NCBI RefSeq assembly: GCF_002278075.1
Contig: NZ_CP022990.1
Span: 1,116,001 to 1,180,000, forward strand
Direction of reading: 5' to 3'
Source of the DNA: Paraburkholderia aromaticivorans
GTDB lineage: Bacteria; Pseudomonadota; Gammaproteobacteria; Burkholderiales; Burkholderiaceae
Length of the DNA stretch: 64,000 bases
The notes below the pieces were generated by a model, which saw nothing but the letters and a program-made list of their open reading frames with translations, was not told the origin of the DNA and ran no database searches. A program made the position numbers and the translations under genes. The stretch's first letter is position 1, and every line of letters begins with the position of its first letter. Of this stretch, positions 8,677 through 16,989 are shown in pieces.

Positions 8677-9141
8677 TTACGACTGAGGCGCGTCCGGCGC
8701 GAGCAGAACGCCCTTCGTGAACACGAAGCAACCATAGCCGCGCGCTTCGCCGGTGGCGATCACGCAATAGGCTTTGCGCGCCCGCTCATAAAACGCAAAC
8801 CGCTCGATCGACGCGAACGGCACATCGCGCCCTTCCGCTGCATTCACCTCGGTCTGTGCTTCACGCTGCACCGAGGGTATCGTATGCGGCTCGCCCACCA
8901 CCTCCATGCGCGACGCCGGATGCTCGATGAACGTATCGAGCGGCATCACCGAAAGCACCGCGCGAACCGCGCGCGGCGCGTTGACGCCGTCGAGGCACAA
9001 CACCTTGCCGAGCACGCTCTCGCGCGCCACCGAGTCGCCCGGAAAATTGGCGTCGCAAATCACGAGTTCGTCGCCGTGGCCCATCGAGCGTAGCGCATGC
9101 AGTATGTCGGCATTGAGCAGCGGATCCAGATTCTTCAGCAC
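8677..9141 (-). CDS. fucU: RbsD/FucU family sugar mutarotase (FucU type)
   Basis: A 154-residue member of the RbsD/FucU family, close to the usual FucU length. The N terminus MLKNLDPLLNADILHALRSM followed by GHGDELVICDANFP contains the active-site His and Asp of FucU. These enzymes interconvert anomers of fucose or related sugars in the cytoplasm. No sugar transporter or kinase lies nearby, so the natural sugar is uncertain. Upstream of the start is an unusual array of GTTG-based short repeats (9161-9222). Confidence 0.88.
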   Translation of the reverse strand: MLKNLDPLLNADILHALRSMGHGDELVICDANFPGDSVARESVLGKVLCLDGVNAPRAVRAVLSVMPLDTFIEHPASRMEVVGEPHTIPSVQREAQTEVNAAEGRDVPFASIERFAFYERARKAYCVIATGEARGYGCFVFTKGVLLAPDAPQS

Positions 9142-9160
9142 GGTGTCTCCTTGTGGTCCG

Positions 9161-9222
9161 ATTGTGTTCGGTTGTGTTCGGTTGTGTTCGGTTGCCCGGT
9201 TGTCCGGTTGTGTCCGGTTGGC
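9161..9222. repeat. Short degenerate tandem repeats upstream of fucU
   Basis: Three tandem copies of a 10-mer of the form (A/G)TTGTGTTCG are followed by shortened and diverged copies (GTTGCCCG, GTTGTCCG, GTTGTGTCCG). The array begins about 20 bp upstream of the fucU start codon, in the region where its leader or promoter should be. Confidence 0.8.
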
Positions 9223-9279
9223 CTTACCGGCGCCTGGGCGCCGGCCTGACGATGGCCTCAGATGCGCGAAGCACTCGGC

Positions 9280-9711
9280 TCATGCCCGCGTTCGGGTCGA
9301 GCCCAAGCGGCAGGCTCGGCTCGACGAAGACGGGCCAGCGCTTCGAATCGCCTTCCAGCGGACGATTGTAGCAAGCAACGTTGCGCACATCCCTGGAGGG
9401 TAGCGCGCGGCGGCCGCACGCCGAGTCGGCGGCCTGGTGACCGCCCGGTCGGCCCGGTCAGCCCGCGCGGCGGGGAGAGCCGCCCCGCCGCCGCAGTGCC
9501 AGCGCAACCAGCCGACTAGCGCCAGCAGCACCAGGCCCGCGCCGGCCAGCACCGGCTCGCGCCAGCCCAGCAAGGCGATGAACATGAATGCACGCGCACC
9601 GGCGAGCAGCGCAAATCCAGCGATCGCGCAGGACAGCGAGTGGACTGCGCTCGCGAAGCGCGCGGTCGCGATGGCGGGTTGGGAATGCGTGGCGACAGCG
9701 GGCACGTGCAT
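9280..9711 (-). CDS. Hypothetical small membrane protein
   Basis: A 143-residue frame with a GGAG ribosome binding site six bases before the ATG and only 25 bp after the SnoaL-like gene in the same direction. Residues 20-75 form two or three hydrophobic segments (AIAGFALLAGARAFMFIALL, LAGAGLVLLALVGWL). The C-terminal half is Arg/Ala/Pro-rich and looks less protein-like, so the true product may be shorter through a frameshift, or the tail may be disordered. Function is unknown. Confidence 0.5.
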   Translation of the reverse strand: MHVPAVATHSQPAIATARFASAVHSLSCAIAGFALLAGARAFMFIALLGWREPVLAGAGLVLLALVGWLRWHCGGGAALPAARADRADRAVTRPPTRRAAAARYPPGMCATLLATIVRWKAIRSAGPSSSSRACRLGSTRTRA

Positions 9712-9736
9712 GGTCGTCTCCGTCAGAAAGCCATGC

Positions 9737-10108
9737 TCAGAGGCCGCCCGGCACCTGATCGAGAAAGCCGGTAACGGCCTGCAAGCGCCCTTGCGGATCG
9801 ACCACGCCGAAGTCCGATCCCTTCACGATCACCTCATTGGCCGGCGTAACCAGTTCCCAGGAAAAACGCAGGCGGTTCGCAAAACCGTCAACCTCGCCCG
9901 TGCGCCGAAACGTGTGATGCGCAAAGCGCTCATGCACCGCGCGGATCATCGCGTCGATGCCGTCGTGGCCCGCGCCGGCCAGCAGCGGGTCGCGGTAGTC
10001 GGCGTCGGCGCTCCATGTCGCGGCGATCAACTCGCGACGGCGCGCGCCATCGGCTTCGTTCCATGCGTCGAAATAGCGGTCGATCAGATCGGTGTGCGCG
10101 TTCATTTC
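9737..10108 (-). CDS. SnoaL-like / NTF2-fold protein
   Basis: A 123-residue NTF2-fold protein. It starts MNAHTDLIDRYFDAWNEADG and has the typical ATWSADADYRDPLLAGAGHDGI followed by the beta-sheet core FSWELVTPANEVIVKGSDF. Many such proteins are small cyclases, isomerases or binding proteins for hydrophobic ligands; the role here is unknown. It is divergent from an MmyB-type XRE regulator gene, a common pairing for regulator and target. The start at 10108 is preferred over one six codons upstream because it gives the family N terminus. Confidence 0.82.
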   Translation of the reverse strand, partial: EMNAHTDLIDRYFDAWNEADGARRRELIAATWSADADYRDPLLAGAGHDGIDAMIRAVHERFAHHTFRRTGEVDGFANRLRFSWELVTPANEVIVKGSDFGVVDPQGRLQAVTGFLDQVPGGL

Positions 10109-10379
10109 AAGACTCCTGGTTGGCATGACTGAGCACTACGCCTCGCAGACACATTTGTTTGCAGCGGGCTCGGAATAAAGCTTGACGGGCGAAGCGCGGC
10201 GCGTCGATTACGTGGGAGGTAAGCAAGTCCGAGCGCATCTCGTCGTGCGCCGGCGCTTTTCATGGGCTGCTGCGATTCGTCGATTTGGCGGGTCACTGCC
10301 TGTGGTCGTTCTTTCCGGAATGGCGTAGGCGTGGCCGGAGGGCGAGCGGGCAGGGTCACAGGGTATCCCGGGCATTCCT

Positions 10380-10394
10380 TTACCTCGCAGGTAA
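10380..10394. promoter_or_regulatory. Candidate operator of the XRE/MmyB regulator
   Basis: A perfect inverted repeat TTACCT-CGC-AGGTAA lies 36 bp upstream of the regulator's ATG, in the divergent intergenic region shared with the SnoaL-like gene. XRE regulators bind such short palindromes as dimers. Binding is inferred from position and symmetry only. Confidence 0.5.
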
Positions 10395-10429
10395 TGGATT
10401 GCCCGCGAGGTTTGGCTATTATCGGAGGC

Positions 10430-11296
10430 ATGAACACACTCTCTCTTGCGCAAACCGTCCCGTCGCATGCACCCGCGGCCAGTCGCACGGTCGGCGATCT
10501 GCTGCGGGAATGGCGCCAGCGCCGAAGAATGAGCCAGTTGCTGCTCGCAGCGGAAGCCGACATCTCCACCCGCCATTTGAGCTTTGTCGAATCCGGGCGT
10601 GCGGTGCCGAGCCGGGAAATGGTCATGCATCTTGCCGAACGGCTCGACGTGCCGCTGCGCGCGCGCAATGCACTGCTGGTTGCGGCAGGTTACGCGCCGC
10701 TGTTCCGGGAACGTCCGTTAACGGATCCGCAGCTGGCCGCTGCACGGGAGGCCGTCGAGCTGGTGCTGAAGGGACACGAACCTTACCCGGCGCTCGCCAT
10801 CGACCGCCACTGGACCATCCTCGCCGCGAACAGCGCGCTTGCGCCTCTGCTGAGCGGCGCCACTCCTGAACTGCTTAAGCCGCCGGTCAACGCGCTGCGT
10901 CTGAGTCTGCATCCGGAGGGCATCGCGGCATCCATCGTGAACTGGCATGCATGGCGCGAGCACATCCTGGCGCGACTGCAGCGGCAAATCGACGTGAGCG
11001 GCGACAACACGCTGAGCGCGTTGCGCGAGGAGCTGGCCGGCTATCCCGCGCCGCCCGGCGCGGATGCGGCCGAGCCCGACAATGCCGCCATGAACCAGAT
11101 TGCGGTCCCGCTGCGGCTGCGCACGCCGATCGGCGTGCTATCGTTTTTCAGCACGACCACGGTATTCGGCACGCCGGTGGACGTGACACTCTCCGAGCTC
11201 GCAATCGAGGCATTCTTCCCCGCCGACCCGCAAACCGCGGCCACCTTGCGCGAGTTCGACGAGAGCCAGCGTAGCGGGACGGCACACCGGTCCTAG
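10430..11296 (+). CDS. XRE family regulator with MmyB-like ligand-binding domain
   Basis: A 288-residue protein. Residues about 20-75 form a helix-turn-helix (VGDLLREWRQRRRMSQLLLA, with STRHLSFVESGRAVPSREMV). The rest is the MmyB-like ligand-binding domain (HWTILAANSALAPLLSG, PLRLRTPIGVLSFFSTTTVF). MmyB-type regulators are thought to sense fatty-acid-like or other hydrophobic ligands. The ATG at 10430 has GGAGG just upstream; an open frame extending 56 codons further back has no such support. It is divergent from the SnoaL-like gene, a likely target. Confidence 0.92.
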   Translation: MNTLSLAQTVPSHAPAASRTVGDLLREWRQRRRMSQLLLAAEADISTRHLSFVESGRAVPSREMVMHLAERLDVPLRARNALLVAAGYAPLFRERPLTDPQLAAAREAVELVLKGHEPYPALAIDRHWTILAANSALAPLLSGATPELLKPPVNALRLSLHPEGIAASIVNWHAWREHILARLQRQIDVSGDNTLSALREELAGYPAPPGADAAEPDNAAMNQIAVPLRLRTPIGVLSFFSTTTVFGTPVDVTLSELAIEAFFPADPQTAATLREFDESQRSGTAHRS

Positions 11297-11372
11297 CCGA
11301 CGTTGTCACGCGGACCGCGTGTCCCGCGTTGCGCCCTTAATCTGTCAAACGCGTGCCTCCACGGAGAAACAG

Positions 11373-11906
11373 TTGAACGAAAACGCTGTGCTCGTACGAC
11401 AACTCGGTCCCAACGACCGGAACGACTACTTCCAGCTGCGCCTGCGCGGCCTGAAAGCACATCCTGATTCATTCGGTCAGAGTTACGAGGACGCACTCGC
11501 TAAAGGTGCGTCGCAGCACGATGCGCTATTGGAAGGCTCGCGGGCGGCCGAAGGCGACTTCTTGCTCGGCGCTTACGCAGCGGCTCAAACACCGTTGATC
11601 GGGGTGGTCGGACTGATCCGGGACCCGAGCGACAAACAGCGCCATAAGGCCGCGGTGGTCGGCATGTATGTCGCGCCGGAGGCTGCGGGCCGCGGCGTCG
11701 GGCGCGCGTTGCTCGACGAATTGCTGAGCAGGGCTTCGCGCGTGGACGGCCTGCGGCAAATCCAGTTACGGGTCGGCAGCCGCAATGAAGCCGCGAGAAG
11801 GCTCTATGAGTCGCTCGGTTTTCGCCAATATGGCTGTGAGATCGGGGCGTTGAACGTTGGTGGCGTGTTTCATGACGCCGATCTGATGGCGCTGTTCCTC
11901 CAATAG
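11373..11906 (+). CDS. GNAT family N-acetyltransferase
   Basis: A 177-residue acetyltransferase. The acetyl-CoA binding segment is clear (VVGMYVAPEAAGRGVGRALL, containing the R/Q-x-x-G-x-G/A motif) and is followed by IQLRVGSRNEAARRLYESLGF. It transfers an acetyl group to an amine of an unknown substrate, perhaps a small molecule or protein N terminus. I place the start at a TTG with CGGAG six bases upstream; a GTG at 11319 would add 18 non-conserved residues. It is probably monocistronic. Confidence 0.85.
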   Translation: MNENAVLVRQLGPNDRNDYFQLRLRGLKAHPDSFGQSYEDALAKGASQHDALLEGSRAAEGDFLLGAYAAAQTPLIGVVGLIRDPSDKQRHKAAVVGMYVAPEAAGRGVGRALLDELLSRASRVDGLRQIQLRVGSRNEAARRLYESLGFRQYGCEIGALNVGGVFHDADLMALFLQ

Positions 11907-12535
11907 TTGTAACGAGGCGGCCGCCCACAACGCCCTCGCCGCTGCCCGCGCCTGCGGCCCACATATTCAGCCCCGCCGCGGATCACGCCCCTCGCCGGCC
12001 ACAAAACTTACACAAGAAGTTACAAATCGGGCCTCCTTTGTAACTAGGGCACCAACAACCTGTTACACCTCTGGTTTGTCCCTAAAGCATAGTCCGTAAG
12101 TGGTATTTATTACCCTTAAATGGTCACGCTTTCTATCTCCTTTCTGTTAAGAGCGGGAATTGTGCTGCGGCATCCCGCCTTCTTCCTATGTTCAGATGAA
12201 TAAGCGAAACGCCCGCTTCACAAGGGTTTTCATGGATCAGACAAAAAATTGCGGCAGCGAAAAATTGCCGATGCATCGCGTATTACACACGCGTGAAAGA
12301 GTTACCGAAAATTGATGTATCTTTTTGAGACATTTTTTTGAGAAGGGATTGATTTCTTCTTTTACCCTTCATACAATTCGTCCCAAGCTGTTACGAAATG
12401 TAACGCGATGTATCAAAAGGTCGCCAGCTGTATCAGGTGGTGACAGTAGCCGGAGGACAACGTTTCCGGTGAGGCACAAAAGACATAACGGCAAAAAATG
12501 CCGAATCGTAATTCGGGGCTTCGGAAACAGAGAAA
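11907..12535. promoter_or_regulatory. Long AT-rich regulatory region upstream of flhDC
   Basis: About 630 bp with no supported gene, much more AT-rich than the neighbours, as is usual before the flagellar master operon, which integrates many inputs. It holds a perfect 9-bp inverted repeat AGTTACAAA-N10-TTTGTAACT (12018-12045), further GTTAC-type motifs at about 12059, 12300 and 12390-12404 (GTTAC-N5-GTAAC), and repeated TTTTTGAGA tracts near 12320-12345. Just before flhD are two small hairpins. The regulators cannot be named from the sequence. Confidence 0.6.
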
Positions 12536-12856
12536 ATGGACCGTAGCAGCGAGACGCTGGATTCAATCCGCGAGATCAACTTGTCTTACATCATGCTCGC
12601 GCAACGTATGTTGCGTGAGGACAAACCGGTCGGCATGTTCCGGCTGGGACTGTCGTCGGAACTGGCCGATTTGCTTGCCGGGCTGTCGCTCGCGCAGATC
12701 GTCAAGCTGGCCGCTTCCGATCAGCTTTTGTGTTTCTTCCGCTTCAACGACCACTCCATGTTGTCGGCGTTGACGCAAACGACGAAGCACGCGGCCGTTG
12801 CACCGACTCACGCGGCGATCCTGCTTGCAGGCCAGCCTGCTGAACAGTTCGCTTGA
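12536..12856 (+). CDS. flhD: FlhD, flagellar master regulator subunit
   Basis: A 106-residue protein matching FlhD: it begins with [23 protein letters not shown] and contains [18 protein letters not shown]. FlhD forms a heterohexamer (FlhD4C2) with FlhC and switches on class II flagellar genes with sigma-70 RNA polymerase. It lies immediately before flhC, and a long regulatory region precedes it. The ATG has an AGAGA-type, rather weak ribosome binding site after two alternative hairpins. Confidence 0.95.
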   Translation: MDRSSETLDSIREINLSYIMLAQRMLREDKPVGMFRLGLSSELADLLAGLSLAQIVKLAASDQLLCFFRFNDHSMLSALTQTTKHAAVAPTHAAILLAGQPAEQFA

Positions 12857-12870
12857 CCGGGGTGACTGCG

Positions 12871-13440
12871 ATGCTTAAGCGTAGCCTGACGGAAGACGCA
12901 CAAGAAGTATTCCGTGCCATCGCGCTGATCGAACTCGGCGCGCGCATGCAGGTGCTCGAGAGTGAACTGACGCTCTCGCGCGACCGCATGATTCGCCTGT
13001 ACCGCGAGGTCAAGGGGGTATCGCCGCCCAAGGGCATGCTGCCCTTTTCGGCCGACTGGTACATGACGTGGCTGGCGAACATCCACGCGTCGTTGTTCTA
13101 CAACACGTACCTGTTCCTGAAGAACGAAGCGCGCTGCTCGCATCTGGACGCGCTGACCAAGGGGTATCGGCTGTATCTGGAACATTGCCAGCACAGCGAG
13201 ACCGAACCGGTGCTGGACCTGACGCGTGCGTGGACGCTGGTGCGTTTCTTCGACGCCGACATTCTGCAATTGACCAAATGCTGCCGTTGCACCGGCAAGT
13301 TCGTGGCGCACAAACACGATCTGCAACACAACGTGGTGTGTGGCGCATGCCAGCCGCCGTCGCGTGCCGGCAAGACGAAGAAAGCCGCCGCTGCCCGCCA
13401 GGAAGCGCTCGAAGCAGCACAGATCGCGCAAGCTGCCTGA
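12871..13440 (+). CDS. flhC: FlhC, flagellar master regulator subunit
   Basis: A 189-residue FlhC. The zinc-binding cysteines are visible in the C-terminal half (TKCCRCTGKF at about 136-144 and VVCGAC at 155-160). The core VKGVSPPKGMLPFSADWY is typical. FlhC supplies the main DNA contacts of the FlhD4C2 activator. It follows flhD by 14 bp with GGGG before the ATG; an upstream in-frame start that overlaps flhD is less likely. A lysine- and alanine-rich tail follows the zinc site. A strong terminator ends the operon. Confidence 0.95.
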   Translation: MLKRSLTEDAQEVFRAIALIELGARMQVLESELTLSRDRMIRLYREVKGVSPPKGMLPFSADWYMTWLANIHASLFYNTYLFLKNEARCSHLDALTKGYRLYLEHCQHSETEPVLDLTRAWTLVRFFDADILQLTKCCRCTGKFVAHKHDLQHNVVCGACQPPSRAGKTKKAAAARQEALEAAQIAQAA

Positions 13441-13504
13441 GCTGAAACGACTCTGACTCGATGAGGGCTGGTCCGGCCCGACTCGAACCGAAGCCTGAAA
13501 CAGA

Positions 13505-13534
13505 AAGTCCGCCTCCGCGCGGACTTCTTTTTTT
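13505..13534 (+). terminator. Rho-independent terminator of flhDC
   Basis: A perfect 8-bp stem AAGTCCGC (13505-13512) with GCGGACTT (13519-13526), a six-base loop and seven Ts. It sits 65 bp after the flhC stop and 37 bp before the end of convergent mntH. Confidence 0.88.
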
Positions 13535-13570
13535 GCTCCAATCGCACCGCCAAGGCGGCGCGAGACCGCG

Positions 13571-14929
13571 TCAACCCACCAAGCCCACGGTTTGCACCAC
13601 CAGCCAAAGATTCGCCGCACTGATCACCGCGAACAGCGTCCAAGCGACGCACCGGGTCAGCAGCGTGTTGGCGAACTCGCCCATCAGCGAACGGTCGCTC
13701 GTCATGCGGATCAGCGGATAGAGCGCGAACGGCAATTGCAGACTCAGCACGACCTGGCTTGCGACCAGCAGCTTGCCGACGGCGCCGTTGCCCATCATCT
13801 GCACGCCGATCAGCGCGGGGATCAAAGCGAGTGCGCGCGTAATGAAGCGCCGCTGCCAGCAGGGAATTTTCAGCTTCAGGAAGCCTTCCATGATGACCTG
13901 CCCCGCCACCGTGCCGGTAAAGGTCGAGCTTTGTCCCGAGGCAAGCAAGGTCACGGCGAACAACACCGCCGCGAAACCGGTGCCGACGATAGGCGCGAGC
14001 AGCTTGTAAGCGTCCTCGATTTCGGTGACCTGGTTGTGGCCCGTGGCATGGAACGCAGCGGCGGCAAGAATCAGGATTGCCATGTTGATCAGCAGCGCGA
14101 GCAGCAACGACACGATCGTGTCGATGCGCGACATGCCGATCGCCGACCTGATGCTGGCGGAATCGCGCTTCACCGCGCGCGTCTGCACGATCGACGAGTG
14201 CAGATAGAGGTTATGCGGCATGACCGTCGCGCCGAGAATGCCGATTGCGAGGTACATAGGCTCGCGCGAACTCAACGCCTGCCACGACGGCATCAACCCC
14301 TGCGCGACCGACGGCCAATGCGGCTGCACGAGCGCGAGCTCGATGATGTATCCAACGCCGATCGTCGCGATCAGGCCGAGCATGATCGCTTCTAGATCGC
14401 GAAAATTCTTGCCCTTCAGTCCGAGCACGATCAGCGTATCGAACGCGGTCAGCAGCACGCCGGTGGTCAGCGAGCATTTGAAGAGCAGATGGAAAGCGAG
14501 CGCACCGCCGAGCACTTCGGCCAGATCGCAGGCCACGATCGACAGTTCCGCCAGCAGCCATTGAAAGCGCGCCACGGCCGGCGAATAGCGCGTTCGCGAC
14601 AATTCGGCGAGGTCGCGGCCGGTAGCAATGCCAAGTCGCATGCTCAGACATTGCAGCGCCATCGCCGCGAGACTCGACAGCATGACGACGAACAACAGGC
14701 TGTAGCCGTAGCGCGAACCGGCTTCGATGTCGGTGGCCCAGTTGCCCGGGTCCATATAGCCGATTGACACCAGCAGGCCGGGCCCCGCGAATTGCAGAAT
14801 CTTCTTCCAGAACGGCGCGCCTTGCGTGACGGCCACCGAGCCCTGCACTTCGGATGGACAAAACGGCGCCGTTGCCGTGGTCGGTAGTTTGAACTGCAAT
14901 CCGGGAGCCTCTTGAAGGGGATACAACAC
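13571..14929 (-). CDS. mntH: MntH, NRAMP family Mn2+/Fe2+ transporter
   Basis: A 452-residue NRAMP transporter with about 11 membrane segments. The metal-binding motif DPGN is at residues 60-63 (GYMDPGNWATDIEAG) and the second motif MPHNLYLHSS is near 236. It couples proton entry to uptake of Mn2+ or other divalent metals across the inner membrane, often for oxidative stress defence. The start is uncertain (GTG at 14929; about 35 residues precede the conserved core). It lies 30 bp after the flavin monooxygenase gene in the same direction, so read-through is possible although the functions differ. No MntR box was identified. Confidence 0.93.
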   Translation of the reverse strand: MLYPLQEAPGLQFKLPTTATAPFCPSEVQGSVAVTQGAPFWKKILQFAGPGLLVSIGYMDPGNWATDIEAGSRYGYSLLFVVMLSSLAAMALQCLSMRLGIATGRDLAELSRTRYSPAVARFQWLLAELSIVACDLAEVLGGALAFHLLFKCSLTTGVLLTAFDTLIVLGLKGKNFRDLEAIMLGLIATIGVGYIIELALVQPHWPSVAQGLMPSWQALSSREPMYLAIGILGATVMPHNLYLHSSIVQTRAVKRDSASIRSAIGMSRIDTIVSLLLALLINMAILILAAAAFHATGHNQVTEIEDAYKLLAPIVGTGFAAVLFAVTLLASGQSSTFTGTVAGQVIMEGFLKLKIPCWQRRFITRALALIPALIGVQMMGNGAVGKLLVASQVVLSLQLPFALYPLIRMTSDRSLMGEFANTLLTRCVAWTLFAVISAANLWLVVQTVGLVG

Positions 14930-14959
14930 GGCGCATCGTACAGGCCGCCGCGAACCGCC

Positions 14960-16162
14960 TCAAGTGTACAAAGAAACCTCCGGCAGCGCGCCGGTGAGCG
15001 CGTAGCGGCCGACGTCGCGCACGCGATAGTCGAGCGGATCATGCAGCGTATGCACGCGAGCGTTGCGCCAGAACCGGTCGAGCGCGAGCGGCGCGTGCGT
15101 GGCGCGCGCGCCACAGGCGTCGAAGAGTTGCCCGCTGACCTCGAGCGCGGCACGGTGCGCGACGATCTTCGCCTCCGAGGTGGCGAGCGCGACCTGTGCG
15201 CGAGCTTCCGCGGAAAGCGCCGGACCTTGTTGCCAGGCGTCCTCGATCAACCAGGCAGCGCGCGCGCTCAGCGCTTCGGCGCTCACCGCTTGCACGCGCA
15301 TCTCGCCGAAGCGCTGGATCAGGTAGGGATCGTCGGTGGCTTTGTCGACACCGGAATAGATCCACGCCTTGCCGTGCCGCGCGACGTAGGCACGCGCTTC
15401 GTCGAGCGCGCCTTGCGCGATGCCCACGAACAGGTTGGTCAGCACCAGTTGCGAGATCAGCGTGCGCAAACTGGCGTACGGCGTGTCGGGCCGCACCATC
15501 ACTTCCTGCGGCTCGAGCTTGACGCGCGCGAAGGACACGCTGCCGCTATCGGTCTGCCGCTGGCCGATCGGATTCCAGTCTTCGTGAACCGTGATCCCTT
15601 CACGCGTGGTCGGCACGACGCCGAACACCGGATTGCCGGTGAGCGGATCCTGCGCGGAAACCGTCATCATCTGCGAGCCGCGCGTGCCTGAACAAAAGCC
15701 CTTCTGGCCATCGAGCAGGTAGCCGCCGTCGCCGGTTGCGTTCGCAACGAGTCGCGTGTCGAGCGGGTTGACGGCGTTGCCCCACCACCATCGATTTTCG
15801 ACGGTGCCGCCCAGATAGCGGGCACGTTGTTCAGGATTACCCCAAACATTGACGCTGACCACCTGCAGGCACGTGAAGCCCAACAGATGCGCGAGCGCGC
15901 TGTCCACTTGCGCGATCTTGCGAATCGTGTCGTAGATGTCCGGCCAACGCGCGCCGAGGCCGCCGAATTCGCGCGGCACCGCGAGCGTGAGCAGCCCCGC
16001 GTCGGCGATCCATTGTTTTTCCTGCGCGGCGTGGCCGCCGTCGAGATCGCGCTGCGCGGCACTGGCGTGCAGCGCGTCGAAGAGACTCGCGAGATCGCGC
16101 ACCGCGGGCGCGGCGGATGCCGGAGGCGTTTGTAACGCGTCGGCATGACGAAGGTCGTTCAT
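14960..16162 (-). CDS. Acyl-CoA dehydrogenase-fold flavin monooxygenase (DszC/SfnB-like)
   Basis: A 400-residue protein of the acyl-CoA dehydrogenase superfamily. It has the N-terminal helical domain (AVPREFGGLGARWPDIYDTI), the central flavin-binding beta domain (GYLLDGQKGFCSGTRGSQMM) and the C-terminal four-helix domain (SGQLFDACGARATHAPLALD). The pattern fits FMNH2-dependent monooxygenases such as SfnB or DszC better than true acyl-CoA dehydrogenases. It follows a MetQNI-type importer in the same direction, so a role in oxidising an imported organosulfur compound is likely but inferred. Such enzymes need a separate flavin reductase, which is not seen here. Confidence 0.82.
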   Translation of the reverse strand: MNDLRHADALQTPPASAAPAVRDLASLFDALHASAAQRDLDGGHAAQEKQWIADAGLLTLAVPREFGGLGARWPDIYDTIRKIAQVDSALAHLLGFTCLQVVSVNVWGNPEQRARYLGGTVENRWWWGNAVNPLDTRLVANATGDGGYLLDGQKGFCSGTRGSQMMTVSAQDPLTGNPVFGVVPTTREGITVHEDWNPIGQRQTDSGSVSFARVKLEPQEVMVRPDTPYASLRTLISQLVLTNLFVGIAQGALDEARAYVARHGKAWIYSGVDKATDDPYLIQRFGEMRVQAVSAEALSARAAWLIEDAWQQGPALSAEARAQVALATSEAKIVAHRAALEVSGQLFDACGARATHAPLALDRFWRNARVHTLHDPLDYRVRDVGRYALTGALPEVSLYT

Positions 16163-16332
16163 GGATGTCCACGTGAAAAGTTTTTCGGCGAGCGGCAGCA
16201 GGCAGAACGCCTGTAGCGCTCAATGCAATAGCTAGCATGATAGGCGGTGATGCCGGCGGCGCAAACACGCGCGGCGATTCTTCATGCAAATAGCCGCCGC
16301 GCGGGCTCGACGATAGACGCGATCCTGCGCGA

Positions 16333-16989
16333 TCACGCTCGCTGAGCAAGCCGCCGTACGAATCGATCGCCGATGAACTGCACCGCCGTGACGATCACGA
16401 TCAGCAAGACGATCACCGTCACCATCACGGTCGTATCGAAACGCTGGTAGCCATAGCGGATGGCCAGATCGCCAAGGCCGCCGGCGCCGACCGCGCCCGC
16501 CATCGCCGACGAACCAATCATCGCCACCACGGTAATGGTGAAACCGCCGAGAATGCCCGGTAGCGCTTCGGGCAGGAGCACATGCCAGATAATGTGCCGG
16601 CGTTGCGCGCCCATGGCCTGCGCGGCTTCGATCAAACCCCGGTCCACTTCACGCAGACTCACTTCGGCCACGCGCGCGAAAAACGGAATCGCCGCGATGC
16701 TGAGCGGCACGATCGCGGCCCACACGCCGATCGTCGTGCCGATCAACAAACGCGTGAGCGGCAGCAATGCGACCAGCAGAATGATGAATGGCGTGGAGCG
16801 GAACGCGTTGACGAGCGCACCGAGCGTGCTATTGACCGCCCGCTTCTCGAAGATGCCGCCGCGTGTGGTGGTCACCAACACCAGCGCCAGAGGAATGCCG
16901 ACCAGCGCCGCGATAAAGGCGGACACGCCGACCATGACGATGGTGTCGCGAATCGCGTCGGCGAGTTCGGAAAGCCACAACTCAGACAT
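16333..16989 (-). CDS. metI: MetI-type ABC transporter permease
   Basis: A 218-residue inner membrane permease with about five membrane segments. The ABC-interaction (EAA) loop is present ([20 protein letters not shown]), followed by the family-typical [27 protein letters not shown]. Its ATG overlaps the end of metN by 8 bp, so I reject a much longer upstream frame that is antisense-like and arginine-rich. With MetN and MetQ it should import methionine or another sulfur compound. Confidence 0.92.
   Translation of the reverse strand: MSELWLSELADAIRDTIVMVGVSAFIAALVGIPLALVLVTTTRGGIFEKRAVNSTLGALVNAFRSTPFIILLVALLPLTRLLIGTTIGVWAAIVPLSIAAIPFFARVAEVSLREVDRGLIEAAQAMGAQRRHIIWHVLLPEALPGILGGFTITVVAMIGSSAMAGAVGAGGLGDLAIRYGYQRFDTTVMVTVIVLLIVIVTAVQFIGDRFVRRLAQRA

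Noticed and set aside
12325..12546. A 73-aa gene in the flhDC upstream region
   Set aside because: Basic, low-quality composition, no ribosome binding site and overlap with the flhD leader hairpins and start.
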